64,000 nt of DNA from Maylandia zebra. Lineage: Eukaryota > Chordata > Actinopteri > Cichliformes > Cichlidae. Location: positions 3,855,556-3,919,555 of the forward strand of contig NC_135187.1 in assembly GCF_041146795.1 (NCBI RefSeq), read 5' to 3'. Position 1 is the first letter of the stretch; every line of letters starts with the position of its first letter. The notes beneath the pieces are model-generated. The model was not told where the DNA came from. It was given only the letters and a program-made list of their open reading frames with translations, and ran no database searches. Below are positions 40,332 through 64,000 of this stretch, in pieces. A program made the translations under genes and the position numbers.

Positions 40332-41214
40332 GTAGGCGCTGTAAGTGACGTTAACGATTTATCGGTGGTAAATACTGAAATATCCACAAAAATCACCGGG
40401 AGGTGTTGGGCTCATCTTTCCGGAGTTAAAACTGGCTGTTAGTGAGCTGACAGCTCACTCTCCTATACGGTAGTTGTCAAAACAAATGATTTCCTTGAGC
40501 TAACTTTAAGCTAGCTTCGCTGTTAAATCTCTGCCCAAAGTTACCGGTACGTTGTTTTTTTGTTTTTATATTTTTGGGAGGTAAACTACAACGTTTAACC
40601 CTCTTATTTATAAAGTTTACACACGCGTCTTTTAAGATTGTTTTTGTCATTATCTTTATGTTAAAATACTTTTAAGCAGGTTATTTTGCTGTGGGTGGGG
40701 GTCTGGGCGGATGTAACTTTAGGTTAGCTTAGCCTCATTTAGCGAGCTTCGAAGAAGTAAAACTTTTAATGATAAACTTTTAGCAGATTATTTCCGTGAA
40801 AAACTGTCAGCAGGTAGCGACGTTAGGCGTTAAAACATAAAGAAATCTGTACTCAGTTACTGTACAAGTAGCAGGCCTGCGATTAAAATCTTACTGTAAG
40901 TAAGTGGACAGCTTCACATGCGGAAGTGAGTGAAAAGCAGCAACACTTGAATGGATTTTTAACCATTTACAGCTGAAAAAGTTGCCATAAATAAGTTGAA
41001 GTTGTCGGTGTTTGCTCAGGGTTCTGTTGACTTTTCTATTTGACGAGTCGGTGTTACTAAACTGCTGTTGGTAGTACCTCATACAAAATCTATCTTAAAT
41101 TTGACAACGAAAGTTGAAAGTGTCTTATATAAAACTTATAAACACTATGCTTTCCTTGAAGTTACCATTTTAAAATTTTTGGATATTTTAGCTTTTAAAG
41201 GCGATTCGATTAGG

Positions 41215-41420
41215 TTCAAATTTTTTTTATATAGCATTAAATCACACAGTTGCCTCAAGGCGCTTTATATTGTAAGGTAAAGCTCCTACAATAATACAGA
41301 GAATACAGAGAAAATCCCAACAATCAGATGACCCCCTATGAGCAACCCTTTGGCCACATAGGGAAGGAAAAAACTCTGCATCTGCTGCAGCCGGGTGAGG
41401 CAACGGGATGGAAAGATATG
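41215..41420 (-). repeat. Dispersed teleost retroposon copy, minus orientation
   Basis: Reverse complement relative of 264-490: TATATAGC tail end, 'CTCAAGGCGCTTTATATTGT', 'CCTACAATAATACAGAG', 'GGGAAGGAAAAAACTC'. Lies in intron 1 of the cdc42-like gene. Confidence 0.7.
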
Positions 41421-43249
41421 TAGGATATAAAGCTATACTAGTATCTTGTTTTTTAGCATAAATAAACCATTATCTACATGGTTTATTCTTGCTCACGTTC
41501 ATTTGAGTTGGTGAACTCCAGTTGTTAGTATTGTTATGGGATGCATTGACTAATTATCTGAACAAATGATAAAATTTATCAATGTCAGGTGCTGTTGTCT
41601 GTCTGTTGTTTCCATAGACCGTATAGAAAAGACAGATGCAACCAGCATCATTAATTTTGCATTCTGCTTAGATTTTTAAAGCCACAAAGTTGCTGTTTTG
41701 GCTCCTGCTGTTATTTTTAATGTAATTTAATTTTTAGAGTCAGAAGTGACTTTAAGTGGGGGAGTGCCAAATTATATAATAGATGTATAACTCTCTGTAT
41801 CCCACTGTATTTCTATTAGCACGTTCCAGATTCCTGAGTACTACTGTGAAGTGTCAATTATGATACATTTCTCATCCTCTCCTCCTTCTTCTACACCCTC
41901 CACTAACGCTCTCTCCTCTCTTATCTCCATCTCATCCTCTTCACCTAAAGCCTGATCTCCTGGACTCAAGTCAGGGCTCTAGCATAGGAATGTGTATGTC
42001 GACAGGCATATTTATATGATTCATGTCAGCAGATCACACATCCAACTGTCCCATCTCTGGGCAGCTGACAATGAGCCGCCTATAACAACTACCGGATATA
42101 GGCTAATATTATGTCAGCTAATGGCTTGAGTGTGTATAAATAACACTTTTCCTCTGATAAACAACTTGATTATGTTCTTAAATGGTATGAGAGGCTATTT
42201 GCTTAGTGTTAGAGTCTGACAACTGATCCATTTCAAAGAAGCTTTCAGTAATACCAGGTAACACTGGCAAACGCAGGAGTGCTTACCGGCAGAAAGGTTA
42301 ATCTCACCTCAGTATAGCTGTCATTGGTCAGAAGTGAGATTCACTGACTCATCGACTCATATCGGACTACTTTCACAAAGCTTTACAACCTCCTCCTGAG
42401 TAAATAGATGTGGACGCTTTACAGCCGGCATTTTAAAAGCTGTAGTAAACAGCAGGTTGATGGGCTACACTCACTACAAATGAGCGCCATCCAGAACCTT
42501 TGTGATAAATCAGGGGTAAAAATTTTAAATATCCCAAAATATTTAACACAAGTCCATTGCTTTATTTCTGATGTATTGCTAATGTTGATATTATTCAAAT
42601 ACCAAATAGTATGAAAACAAAATATTTTTACTCACAAACAGTAGTAGAAATGTGTCGGCCAGCCACAACCATTATTACAGTACAGATAGATAAAAGACAT
42701 AGCTGTCGTGACATCCTACTCTAGTAAAAGTCCCGTCCCAAGCTTGCGTTTACCATCTTGGTGTGTTGAAACACTGCATTACAGGTGATGGGTGGATCTA
42801 AGTGTTAAACTGCAGTTATTGGCAAATGACTTATGATTGACAAGATGTTAGCTAATGAATTTGGCTAATTTTTGGAGTTGGCCTCAAGTGTAATTGAAGT
42901 TTTCTTCAGACATAAAAAATGTTATTTTTCTATAAAAACATATTTTCTGTTTTCCCATAAAAGCAAAGTAAACTGACAAGAATACAGCAGTTCAGTCTAA
43001 CAGCAAGTCTTTTAAACTAACATATTTCAACAATAAGTATTTCGCTAGTCTTGAATAAGGACATCAATACGGGCAACCAAGAAAACTGAGCTATTGAAAG
43101 TTGTAGCAGTAGTTGCATCTTAAGGCAAACTGACATCCAAAGTAGTTTAGTATTTAGACGATTTGAGAATGTCCTTCAACATATATAGAATACTAAATAT
43201 TAATTGTACATTATCTTTCACTGGTCTTTGTAGTCCAACTGAACTCTGC

Positions 43250-43540
43250 TAAATGGTAAATGGACTCGTTCTTATATAGCGCTTTTCTACTCTATCTGAG
43301 CACTCAAAGAGCTTTCTACAACAAATTCATTCGGCCAGTCACACCAATTCACACAAGCACCTTTTCTAAGCTGTTAGTGCCTATCTAAGATTCATGCACA
43401 TTCACACTCCAATGGATGCGTCGGTTAGTATCTTGCCCAAGGATATTTGGCATGTAGACTAGGGGGAAGCCAGTAATCAAACCACCAATCTTCTGATCAG
43501 TAGATGACCTGCTCTACCGCCTGAGCTACAGCCCACCCCT
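43250..43540 (+). repeat. Dispersed fish repeat with 'TATATAGCGCTTTTCTA' head
   Basis: Starts 'AAATGGTAAATGGACTCG', contains 'TATATAGCGCTTTTCTAC', 'CACACCAATTCACACAAGCA', 'ATCTTGCCCAAGGATA' and ends in a tRNA-like 'GACCTGCTCTACCGCCTGAGCTAC'. This order is widespread in teleosts. A second decayed copy is at 48690-48900. Confidence 0.7.
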
Positions 43541-44619
43541 AAGCTAAAATGCTTAGGGTTTTAGAAATGAGCCCTGTAATGAAAATTATCTGGATGCAAC
43601 TGGGGCAGAAAGGGGCATTGAAAAGACTCAGCTAGCGCTAATTTCCCAAAACTATGTTTTGCTGACAAATGAATTCTGCAGACATAACTGGTGTCTTCAT
43701 GCCTGCAAATGACTGGCCACCTTGTTTCTGACTCATCAGAGTTCAGCTGAATTCTGGCACTGCAAATTTACCCAAACAAAGAGCCAGTGATGAAGTGGCA
43801 GGCCATAGCCCTCTAACCATTGTCCTTCTTAATGAAGCCGCAGAGTGGGTATGAGAGCTGCTCGGCATCAGAGAGGTCACAGGTTCTCTAGTCATTGTGT
43901 AGTAAACATCGCGCCACAGACCAGGCAGTGTTTCCATCAGCCAGTCTCATACTGACTCTGCATTTTCATATCACCTGATGCAAACAGGCAGAGAAAAAAG
44001 GGCATAAAAACCATTTAATAATTCTTAAACCTGCAACTGAGCAGGTGTTTGGAAAAGTAATTTAATCTACATTTTGATCACCCATAAGCATCTATACATA
44101 GTAAATTAGTTAATGCTTCGCCCTCTTACTTGACACAACACAGTGGCAAGTTGAGCATAGTATCAAAACATAACTACATAGAAAATCTTGCATGTTAATA
44201 TGACCCTTAAAGCTGTCCAGAAATGCATGTAGGTTTTGTCCAGGGGAGTTATAAGAAAACAGACCAAAGAGCCAGTGTAACAATGCCTACTGGCATTACT
44301 GTGTGAGATTTTGCTGGTGATATATCCCTATAAACTGGTGCTCAAAGTTGAAAAACAATTCTCAAACAAAATTTTGGCATGAGATTTGGACACTTGATTG
44401 ATTTGAGTGATGTTTTTAACAACACCTAAATGTGTTTTTTAGCCCTGAAGATAAGGTGAAAAAATAATACAGATGAAACGACACAAAATATAGCCCGTTG
44501 TCTACTTTGAGGGCCTGCAACTTGGAAAACACTCACAGTATGAAGCTAAAATTTATACATGACTTCATTTGATATACTAAAGTTGTGTGGAAATTACATG
44601 TAGATAAAAATCATTTGAT

Positions 44620-45220
44620 TAAGAGGGTGGTTGGAGAAGTCGTTTTCTCACATTTATTTGCTTCTGTATAAAATCAACCTGTTACAGAGCAGCTGTGTCT
44701 GCTTGCACTAAAACTTAATTAAAAGTAACTGGAAATTGTGTCGTAAGCATCGACTGTAATGACTGAAATCTTTTGTCTCATATTGTCAAGGCTTGTTTGT
44801 ATACAGTTATGTTGCCATGGTTACCCTTCTGCACATGAAGCATTGGTGGGAGGTGCAGAATCAAGAGCAGGGCATCACCTCGCTTATGGAAAGCCCCTGA
44901 AATGTAGCAGTTGCACCGGATGCTCAGTTTGATAATGACTGAAGTACAACTACAGCCTATTAATACTTTCATTCTCAGTGATTCAAGTAGATTAAACCTT
45001 AGATTATTCTCATAGATCCTTTTAGACTTGGTACAGATTGTCTCAAAAAGTTGCTTTTGTCTTAAAGGCAACACTCATCAGGTGATTTCCATTATGTATA
45101 ACATATCTAATTACTTTCATTATGGACAAACACCTGATTAAGGTCTGTCAGGGGCTTATTTTGTCATTCCAGCAGTCTTCCAGAGACCCCACTTCCCTGT
45201 CTCACATCTGTTGTACACTT
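44620..45220 (+). promoter_or_regulatory. Intron 1 block shared with the second cdc42 copy
   Basis: Shares a series of matching short stretches with 62297-63240: 'CATATTGTC', GTTGCCATGGTTACCC (44811-44826; GTTGCCACGGTTACCC at 62381-62396), GAGGTGCAG, and CCAGAGACCC..CC(C)TG.CTCACAT. The GTTGCC motif resembles an RFX X-box and lies 877 bases before the ATG here and 896 bases before it in the other copy. Retention in both copies is seen; enhancer function is inference. Confidence 0.5.
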
Positions 45221-45618
45221 AGTTACTGATATGTCCTTTTTTCTTAACCAGCATATGCTCACTATGCTACTATGCTAACTTTTGTGGATTTAAATGTGGT
45301 GTTTTTAATCATGAAATTAAAACAAGAAGGTGTTTTCATAAGGTGTTGTAGGTGCATTATATCGGTGCACAGTTCAATTTTGTGGATAAAAATAAAATTT
45401 TGTGTGAAATAAAAATGATATGGTGATTTTTATAAGGTTCTGTAAGGTGCAAAAATGCGATAAATGAGCCATATCAGCCCATTGGTAGGTGGTTACTAGG
45501 CAACATGATGACGTTTAAATATATGACATACATAGGAACACCTCAGGGATCTAAGGTGTACCTGTGTGCCAGGTTTGGTAGCTAGCTCCTTGTGGTTTTA
45601 GGATCAGTTCAGGGATAA

Positions 45619-56519
<10,901 letters not shown>

Positions 56520-56910
56520 ACGCCACGACAAGAAGAAGAAGAGGATAGGAGAAGGTGGAGGTGGACCAGGAGGAGATTATTAACCCAGATGGGAACTGAG
56601 GGGGGGAGGGTAGACGCATTTAAACAGTGCCTTCAGCCATAGTGACTTAACGTGGGTGTGGTGTTAGAACGGATAGGCGCTTTGTTTTCATCACCGTAAC
56701 ATGACTAACATGTTTGAGCAACACTCTTCGCTAACCTGGAAACAGGGTTTTAATAATCGCAGGAAGCAGATTGAGCAATAGTAGTTTAAACCTCAGATGC
56801 CTTGAAGATACAAACAATGGATGGAGTCACGTTAGCAGCTGAAACTTAACAAAAACTTTTAAAATCATTAAAAAAATCTACAAGGAACTGTATAAAATAT
56901 CTGAAATAAA
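56520..56910 (+). terminator. cdc42-like gene 1 3' UTR and first poly(A) signal
   Basis: AATAAA at 56905-56910, about 385 bases after the stop. Mammalian CDC42 has long 3' UTRs, so distal sites such as AATAAA at 59513-59518 may also be used. Confidence 0.5.
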
Positions 56911-59900
56911 TGTTGGGAACAATGTGTTGGGTCAGTAAACTGCTGCTTTATATTTGTGACACTTGTGTTAGTGATTGATCTGCTGTTGATTTCATAGCCT
57001 TGAAATAATTTGGTAATCAGAGTTTGAACGGCTGTGGTGTACAGTAGCAGTGACGGGCGCTACACTGTTGATCTCAACAATAGCTTTTTTTAATTTGTTA
57101 ACTTTTCCACGTTAAAACAAAAAAACTTTGAGCAGTATTTTTCCCTTTTCTTTTGTTAACATAAAGATTAACTCTGTTTACAGATTTTGAATTTTTATTT
57201 TTAACCTTTAAACCAAAAAATCATATGCAGTTGTGCAGGCTTTGTGGATTTGTGTAAGACATAAGAGAGACACGTGGCACTCGTAGATTTTCAGCTGAGG
57301 ACTCTCTAAATACAAAAAATAATAACCTACAGGAGAAAAAAGCCTATTTCAAGTCAAACCTGTAGAGCTGCTTTGATTAGATTTGACTGTTGCTTCTGTA
57401 AGTGCAGTTTTGATGTCCTGGTCAGCGGTGAAGTTAAAAGTATTTAAGGTAGTGCTTTAAAATAATTGTCCAGAGGTGTTTCAGCGTAGCTGCTGAGTGG
57501 CTGTGTTTGCTTCTAGAAAGCCTTTGTTGACATTCTCATCCTGTGGCGAAAAATCCTGTGAAACTTGAGGTAAAGGAGCTAGTTTGCTCTTAATGTATCC
57601 ACAATACAATTCAAGCAAGTCCTTTTGAAGAAAGCAGGACATCTTTCCAAGCAGCTGTAGTTTGATCCCAACACAAGGTCAGATAAATCCTAAAGTAGAT
57701 AAACCCATCCACCTCTGCTTAAACTGTAGATTTAAATGTAATCAAAAGTGTTGATCATAAGAAAGTCAACATTAGTGCTGTTTTATTCGGTCACTGGTTT
57801 CAAAAAAGCAACAAAAAGAGCATCAACAAACATCTAGCCGACACCTTTGGGCAGTAAAAAAAACCTCCTAGCTGTTTCCTCCAAACACTGAAAGAATGAG
57901 CGTTTAACCCAACATGCTGGAGTGAACTCACGCCTGCAAACCGACCAGGGGATTCAAACAAGGAACCTTCCTGCTGTGAGGCAACGCTGCTAACCGCTGC
58001 AGCTCCAGTAGCCTTCAGTTTAGGATTGTTTGAGAGCCGTGTCTCCTCCTTATAACGCCTCTGCGTGCTGTAGGTGCGAGTTCTGTAACTTGACTTCATC
58101 CGTGTCAAAAAGAATAACTGAGACTAAACATTTACTAACTGGGCAGAAGCTGCACGTTACAGGACAACGCATGCATTGGTGTGCACAGTAGCTAACAGTG
58201 CCTCAATCTGTAGCTGAGAGAAGTTAGAAACTCGATGTTCTCATGTGGATGCATTGCTTTCCAAAGTAACAAAAATAATATTCAGACTCTTTAAGTCTTG
58301 AATTGTCTGAGATTTCTCAAGTTCCACCTGGTAACAGGACAAATGTGGGATATTCAGGAAATCTGAAGTCATGCAGTTTTCACCTGACCACAGAAACGGG
58401 AATGTTTTGCAAGAATTTGCATGCAACTGCACACAACATTATATAACTCCTAACAATAACTTTTAACTGTAAACATTAGTAGAGATATTGAAAAAGATTG
58501 GGCGAAATGTTCCTTTAGAACGAGTCACTGTGTGAAAACTGTGAGACGCGCCTTTTTTAAGTTTCTTAAATGTTTTCCACCTTATTAAACTGTTAAAGTC
58601 GACACAGACAAACGGCCCACGTGTGACCTCCTCTTGTTTTGTTCACTCCTGCTTCGCTGCTCCAGGCTAGAACCCGAGGTGGTTCTCTGGTGACTCGTTG
58701 GCTCCTCCTGGAGGCCTTAAAGGGGATTAGGCTGGTTTAAAGGATTCTGTGTGTCATTTCATTGGCTAAAATCAGACTGATCAGTGTTTGAGAAGTTAAA
58801 GTTGAGTCTTTTAAAGACATCAGTTCTACCTTCATTCATCTTCTAGCGGCTTCACAGTTTTTATATTTCATTTTACTACCTTTAAATAAGGAAGTGCTGC
58901 GCTGACCTTTAGAAAAAACCCTCCTCAGTGACTGAATTTTCCCAGTCATTTATTGAAACCTGCTGCTCTGACAGCAAACTTGGACTGAAAGAGTCGGTGC
59001 TGCTTGTTTTTATTCATCTTTCATAAAGTTAGTTAAAGCTACAATCAACAAACCTCTGATCTGAGGATGGTTTAAGGCGGTATGACTGGTGAGATGTTAA
59101 AGTTCTCTGACACTGATCAGGAGTCAGTAACACATTTGAAACCTTTAAACTGAAATCATTTCCCATTCAAATGAACTGAAATTCCACTTTCCCTCCTGTT
59201 TCTTTTCTATGGTTGATGATGGTTTATTCTGATTATGTATGGATGATTATAAGTATTATATAGATTTTTTTTCTTTATTGTTTCCTGGTGATTTTTTTTA
59301 ACTTGGTGTTTCTGGAATTTTAATTCCTTTTCTCTTTAGACGTTTTTTCTGACACTTGATGGTTGAGTGCCAACAGCTGGTTCGAGTATTGCTGGCCGGG
59401 TTGAAACTAAGTGATAACAAGCTTCTAATGGCAGGAGAGAAACATGAGAGCCGAAGCAAGAATTAAAGATGTTTTAAAAGATGAATGTTGGAAGTGGTGG
59501 GTGTTTGGAAATAATAAAACCAGTACTTGAATGTTTTTTTTTCACTGGGACTTTATTTGTTGAAATTAGAAAACTGCTTTTTTATCTGTGTGATTGCCAG
59601 GATCTTTTTAATTTGTTCATTTGAAATCAGACTGCCTCTTCATGGATGAAAGTATAAATGTTTCAAAATTAGATGGAGGATTTGTAGTTGTTCTTTTCAA
59701 ATAGTCTTAATAATCTGAATGTATAATCTTTTGCTCTTGTTTTTTTTAAAACAAACAACAACAAAAGATGTGAGGACAGTTAGCTTGTCTGAGAACTTTA
59801 GCTTAAGGAATATTAATTTGGTTGTATGAATATATCTAATTATTCCTTTTATTTAAAAAAAAAAAGTGAAAGATGCTTTAAATACTTCAAAAGCAAAGGG

Positions 59901-61399
59901 CAGCGTAATTAAAGATATGACACTTTTTCTTAACTAAATAACAAAAGTAATTGTTTTCCAATTAGTAACAGACCGACATCCACACTCAACAGGCACTTTG
60001 TTAGGTCCACCTGCATGGCTACTTTAAGTGCAAACATTCATCAGCATAACTCAATAACTTAGACATGCAGACACAAGCAAGACATTCTGAAGTTCAAACG
60101 TCAGAAGAAAGGTGACTCATGGTTGTGGTTGGGATATGCCTGCACAACCATCTTTGGGGTTTACATAAAATTGTCTGAATGACAGAAAATATCCAGTAAG
60201 CAGCAGGTCTCTGGGTAAAAATTACTTTTTAGAGCTGATAGAGAAGCAACAGTAACTCCAAAGTCCTTACAGCCAAGATGAGCAGTAGAGCTACGGTAGA
60301 AGACCACACTGGTCCTGAGATAGACATATAGTTAATTAACTATTACTCATCGTAGGGAAAAAAAACACCATAAACAGACATGAGAACAGGAAACTGAGGT
60401 CCTCACTCACACAGGAGATGATGAAGATATTTTAAATTATCTGCAATAATAACTGAATCAGTTTGCTCATTAAAGCTAGACTTTTAAAAAAGTGTTCAAT
60501 TGGTTTGGCACATTTAGTCCTCCGTAAATACACGGTTGGTTTTCAATAATGCTGGTTAGTACAGGACCCACACGGCGCTTTCTCTGACTGACAAAGGAGC
60601 ATGAACTGATTTCCTTTTTCTTTTTTTCGTTTTTTTAGATAGCGCTGATTGTAATTGTTTAAAGTCACTTTGGGCTTCTGGGCTCCAGAAGCCGATATGG
60701 AGCCGGTGATCCCTTTGGGCGGATGTGAAGTGTCAAAAAGGGATCGAGATCAGAAAAATCAGGCCAAGAGGACGAGTTATTTCTTTATTTTACTTATAAC
60801 GCCTTTAAACCCTGTTGGCCACAGACTATTTACCAATACAAGCAAAGTTATTACACATGGGAAACACAGAAACATTGGAAATTATATTTTGGCACCTCGC
60901 GTTTTCTTAGTGGACTCTCAAAGACGCATTTTCAGTGGGAAATGTGTCGCGGTTCAGACTCTGTACCTGAAAATAATCAGAGCACAGAGTGTCTGCAGCT
61001 GTTTAAATTAACTCCAAAGTAAACAAAATCAGTTTTAGCGTCTTAAAGTTATTTAAGCCTCATCTTCACTCAAATATTTACATTATGTCCAAAATCCAAC
61101 TGGGATATTTCGATTGATTCCAACACGACAAATGATTGATTATTGATCAATGTGTTCTGTGCCTTAAAAAAACCCTTTGCAAATGAATCAGCTCTTCTTC
61201 GCACTTTGGCAGCGGCTGTGAATGAGGAAATGAATCAGCTGGCTCAGGTACAGCAGGAAGGGAGGAGATAGAGGGACACTCAGTTTGCTGAAGAAAATCT
61301 GACAGCGAGCAGGATTAGTTCACGGGGTCTGTTACCCCGGTAACTAACTTGGAGTTGACGTTTACTCGGTCTGGAGCAGAAAACCCGAACTTGGCCTCA
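56911..61399. other. Region between the two cdc42-like genes
   Basis: No supported exon. Contains a short minus-oriented repeat fragment (57930-58015, 'GGGGATTCAAACAAGGAACC..AACGCTGCTAACCGCTGCAG') of a common teleost repeat. A 118-codon frame at 60655-61011 has no recognisable family features. Part may be extended 3' UTR of the first copy. Confidence 0.55.
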
Positions 61400-61483
61400 A
61401 CCCTGGATTATCAAACTCAGAGCTGATCGCTAAACCCGCTCCCGGAATAAGACCTAGCGGTCCATCGGCTGTGAACAGGAAAG
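61400..61483 (+). promoter_or_regulatory. Noncoding first exon of cdc42-like gene 2
   Basis: Ends at donor GGAAAG|GTAGGAG (61483/61484) within a local CpG-richer block. Its end and the start of its intron align to the first copy at 40305-40390: GGTCCATCGGCTGTG, AAAGGTAGG.GCTG, CGATTTA, AAATACT.AAATATC. This indicates that the promoter-side exon was duplicated with the gene. The 5' limit is unknown. Confidence 0.55.
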
Positions 61484-63276
61484 GTAGGAGCTGCCAGTTA
61501 TTATAAACTGCGATTTACTGACAATAAATACTCAAATATCTTCAGGGTACCTGTGGCAACCAAGACATTGGAGATTTAAAAATGATGGTAATGTGTGCGT
61601 TTTAACTCAAATTGTTATTTAAATTATTTTTTATTGCCTGAACATTTTGAGAATACACGTCTTAAACTTCAGTAAATAACAAAATATAATTAAAATAACA
61701 CATAGGTCATGTATTCAGTGGTGTTGTTTGTCTGGCCAACTTGAAATCAGATTATGCTGAAGTTAAATAGTTTCATTTTTAAAATGAGCTCAATGATGAA
61801 AGTCATTTGCTGCAGTCTGCAGAACAGGAGTATCTGGATGCACCTGATAAACAACAATGTTTGACTTCCCAGATAAGAAGATGACATTTAGAAAAATGTT
61901 GGCCTGTCACCTGAGTCATGATTACGGTCGACTGTGGAATCTTAGTGCAACAAAAGGTCAGATCAACTTTAAAATACTGATGATCCTCGGACGTTTACAT
62001 AAAAAACACTTTTTGAGCACTTTTTCAGATACTGATCGTTACACGTCCTTGTCTCTGTTCGCCTACATCATTAAACTAGTGCATTTTTGCTGTTTAAAGT
62101 ATCATAGTTACACCTCATGATATTTAACCCTGAAACCCTTGGTCACCCTAACCCTTGGTGTGACAGAGGAGGATATTGTGATAGGGTGCGATGTTGGCAG
62201 ATGTGGTGACTCCTAAAAGGACCAGCCAAAAGAAGAAGATGATGAATGTATAACTGTCTTCACTGAATTAAAACAACAACAACACAGTCAGCTAATTGTG
62301 AGGGGGTCATGGGGAACTTTCTCAGATTTGACTGCTTTTGTATCAAATGAACATGGTTATCATATTGTCTGAGGTGTTCTGTTGCCACGGTTACCCCACC
62401 AAGGAGGCAGAGGCCAGAGGTGCAGGGCAGAGAGCGGGGAATAGTCTCCAAAGTGAAAAGCCCTTCAAACATCTCTGTGCTGCACTCGGCGATGGACATT
62501 TTAAAAAAGGACAAAATTACTTTAATGGTAAAGGCAGCGCACACACTTAACCAGTGATGTGTGTGTCCCAAGGTTCATGAACTTACCATGATTTAAGGCG
62601 TCAATGAGCATCATCACATGCTCTGCTCACCTCAGAATCGCCTTGTCATTGGGAACCATCAACCAATCAGAGCATAGTTGTGGTAGACTTAGGAGAGAGA
62701 AGTTCTAGGAGTCCAATATCAATATTTATATTATATTTCTAAATACTTTCAAGTTGTGCCAAGAGATTATGACACACTAATCTGAATCTCTTTCTGGATG
62801 CGCAAAATCAATTCGTGCCTGATGTGGAAGAAGAAAAAAGAAAGAAAGAAGATACGTAGCCTCTTAAACATGAAGCAATAATGTGTTTGGTCTAAACTGA
62901 ATATATACCAATCAAGTACATTTGACCAGATTCATTTACATTTAAGATTTTACTCTGTAATTAAAAGTAATCAAATTAGTTAAAATCAGCATTTTTAGCA
63001 TGAATATTTTCTTGAGTGTTGGTGGTCTGCAGTCTGGTCTTGTTCTGTTTGTACTGACATCAGTTCCAAATTTACAGTGACAACTTTTATTGTTTGTTAC
63101 TGTAACCATAACTGTTACAGTATCATACATATAATAAGTCTATTTAAGCACAAGTGTCTAATTAAAATCAGCTGCATACTGTAGATGACACTCCAGAGAC
63201 TCCCTCTGTTCCCCTGCCTCACATTTACTGTTCATTCATTCTTTGCTTCTTCATCATCTTCCATCCTCCTCCTCAG
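61484..63276 (+). other. Intron 1 of cdc42-like gene 2
   Basis: 1.8 kb against 5.4 kb in the first copy. Contains the shared block described at 44620-45220 (here about 62297-63240), with GTTGCCACGGTTACCC at 62381-62396. Nothing else recognisable. Confidence 0.6.
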
Positions 63277-63890
63277 ATGTCCACTATAAAGTGCGTGATG
63301 TTGGGTGACCTTGAAGTGGGAAAAACCTGCCTGTTCATGTCCTACACGGTCAACAAGTTTCCCTCTGAATACGTGCCCACGGTGAGGTGAAAGTCTGCAG
63401 ACATGCAGCAGCATTCATTTCACTTTATTCCATGTAACACAGTGTACAGCTCTTGTGCTGTTCCAGGGTTTTTATGCATAGAAGAACTGTCAGCGCCCCC
63501 TTTCAACACTGTGATGAAGCTATTACTATTTATGAACCCATAATATTACACAGAGGAGTGTTTTTAATGGACCTATTTGTGTTGTGTTGTGTTGAAAAAC
63601 ATACAAGTTAAACACCACTTATGATGAAAAAGATTTTTTGTGTAAGGATCCTTGGTCAAGACACTGAAGCCCAAACTGCTTTGATAAATCAGTGTGAGTG
63701 CATGGAATAAATCCAATTTTATTATGAAGAACATCTGTAATCAAGTCCTTTTGGCGGGTTTACTTCCTTCCTGTTGTCTCTTTCTTGTTCTCATTCCTCA
63801 GCCTCTGTCTCCTCCAGGTGGTGAACACTTACTCCATGACGGTGATGATCAGAGAGGAGGAGTACACTCTGAAAATGTGCGACACTTCGG
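63277..63890 (+). CDS. Second, diverged Cdc42-like GTPase (5' part, runs off window)
   Basis: Two exons are visible, 63277-63381 and 63818-63890, coding residues 1-59 plus the first base of Gly60, with the same borders and phases as cdc42-like gene 1. Both sit between good splice sites (CCTCAG acceptor before ATG, GTGAGG donor; CTCCAG acceptor, GTAAAG donor), and no stop or frameshift is seen. Compared with Cdc42, about 20 of 60 residues differ. P-loop reads GDLEVGKT (G12L, A13E); switch I has T35 but F37V, D38N, N39T; DTSG replaces DTAG (A59S). K16, T17, D57 and G60 remain. In Ras/Rho proteins G12 changes impair GTP hydrolysis, and F37/D38 are effector contacts, so altered signalling is plausible. 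It may be a functional divergent paralog or early decay; exons 3-5 lie outside the window. Confidence 0.85.
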
Positions 63891-64000
63891 GTAAAGACAA
63901 ACATTTCTGCTCTCAGTTTAATAACTAATGAAACTCTGTGTTGTATAATATCAATCTTCATACCAGCAGCAGTCACATACATATAGTCGGAGCAATATTT

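Overview
This is vertebrate nuclear DNA, most likely from a percomorph teleost fish (possibly a cichlid; that is an inference from repeats, not proof). The evidence is intron-split vertebrate housekeeping and neuronal genes with GT-AG introns, AT-rich introns full of (CA)n/(GT)n microsatellites, and dispersed repeats of types abundant in ray-finned fish.

Layout: (1) 1-3006, 3' half of a G protein beta subunit gene, gnb3 (+ strand, residues 165-340). (2) 6163-11570, complete 7-exon tpi1 (+), 248 aa. (3) 13995-24879, complete coding part of eno2 (12 coding exons, - strand), 434 aa, tail-to-tail with tpi1. (4) 24880-40250, a long gene-poor stretch holding eno2 5' sequence, a CpG-dense patch, microsatellites, CTCF-like motifs and transposon fragments. 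(5) about 40250-56910, complete cdc42-like gene (+) with a noncoding first exon and 5 coding exons, 191 aa, ending CVLL. (6) about 61400 to the window end, a second, diverged cdc42-like gene (+), with the same noncoding exon and first two coding exons visible; the rest lies beyond the window.

How they relate: tpi1 and eno2 are glycolytic enzymes, and gnb3 is the cone/ON-bipolar transducin-type beta subunit. GNB3, TPI1 and ENO2 are also neighbours on human 12p13, so the left half is an old vertebrate linkage group. The cdc42-like pair is a tandem duplication that includes the promoter-side exon and intron 1 sequence.

The most notable items are the second Cdc42 copy, whose P-loop and switch I carry substitutions (G12L, A13E, F37V, D38N) at positions otherwise nearly invariant in Cdc42; intron 1 sequence shared by both copies with an RFX/X-box-like motif at the same distance from the ATG; and a near-consensus RE1/NRSE (REST site) in tpi1 intron 2. 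All exon borders were derived by hand from reading frame and splice consensus, and protein comparisons are from memory of the families, not from searches.
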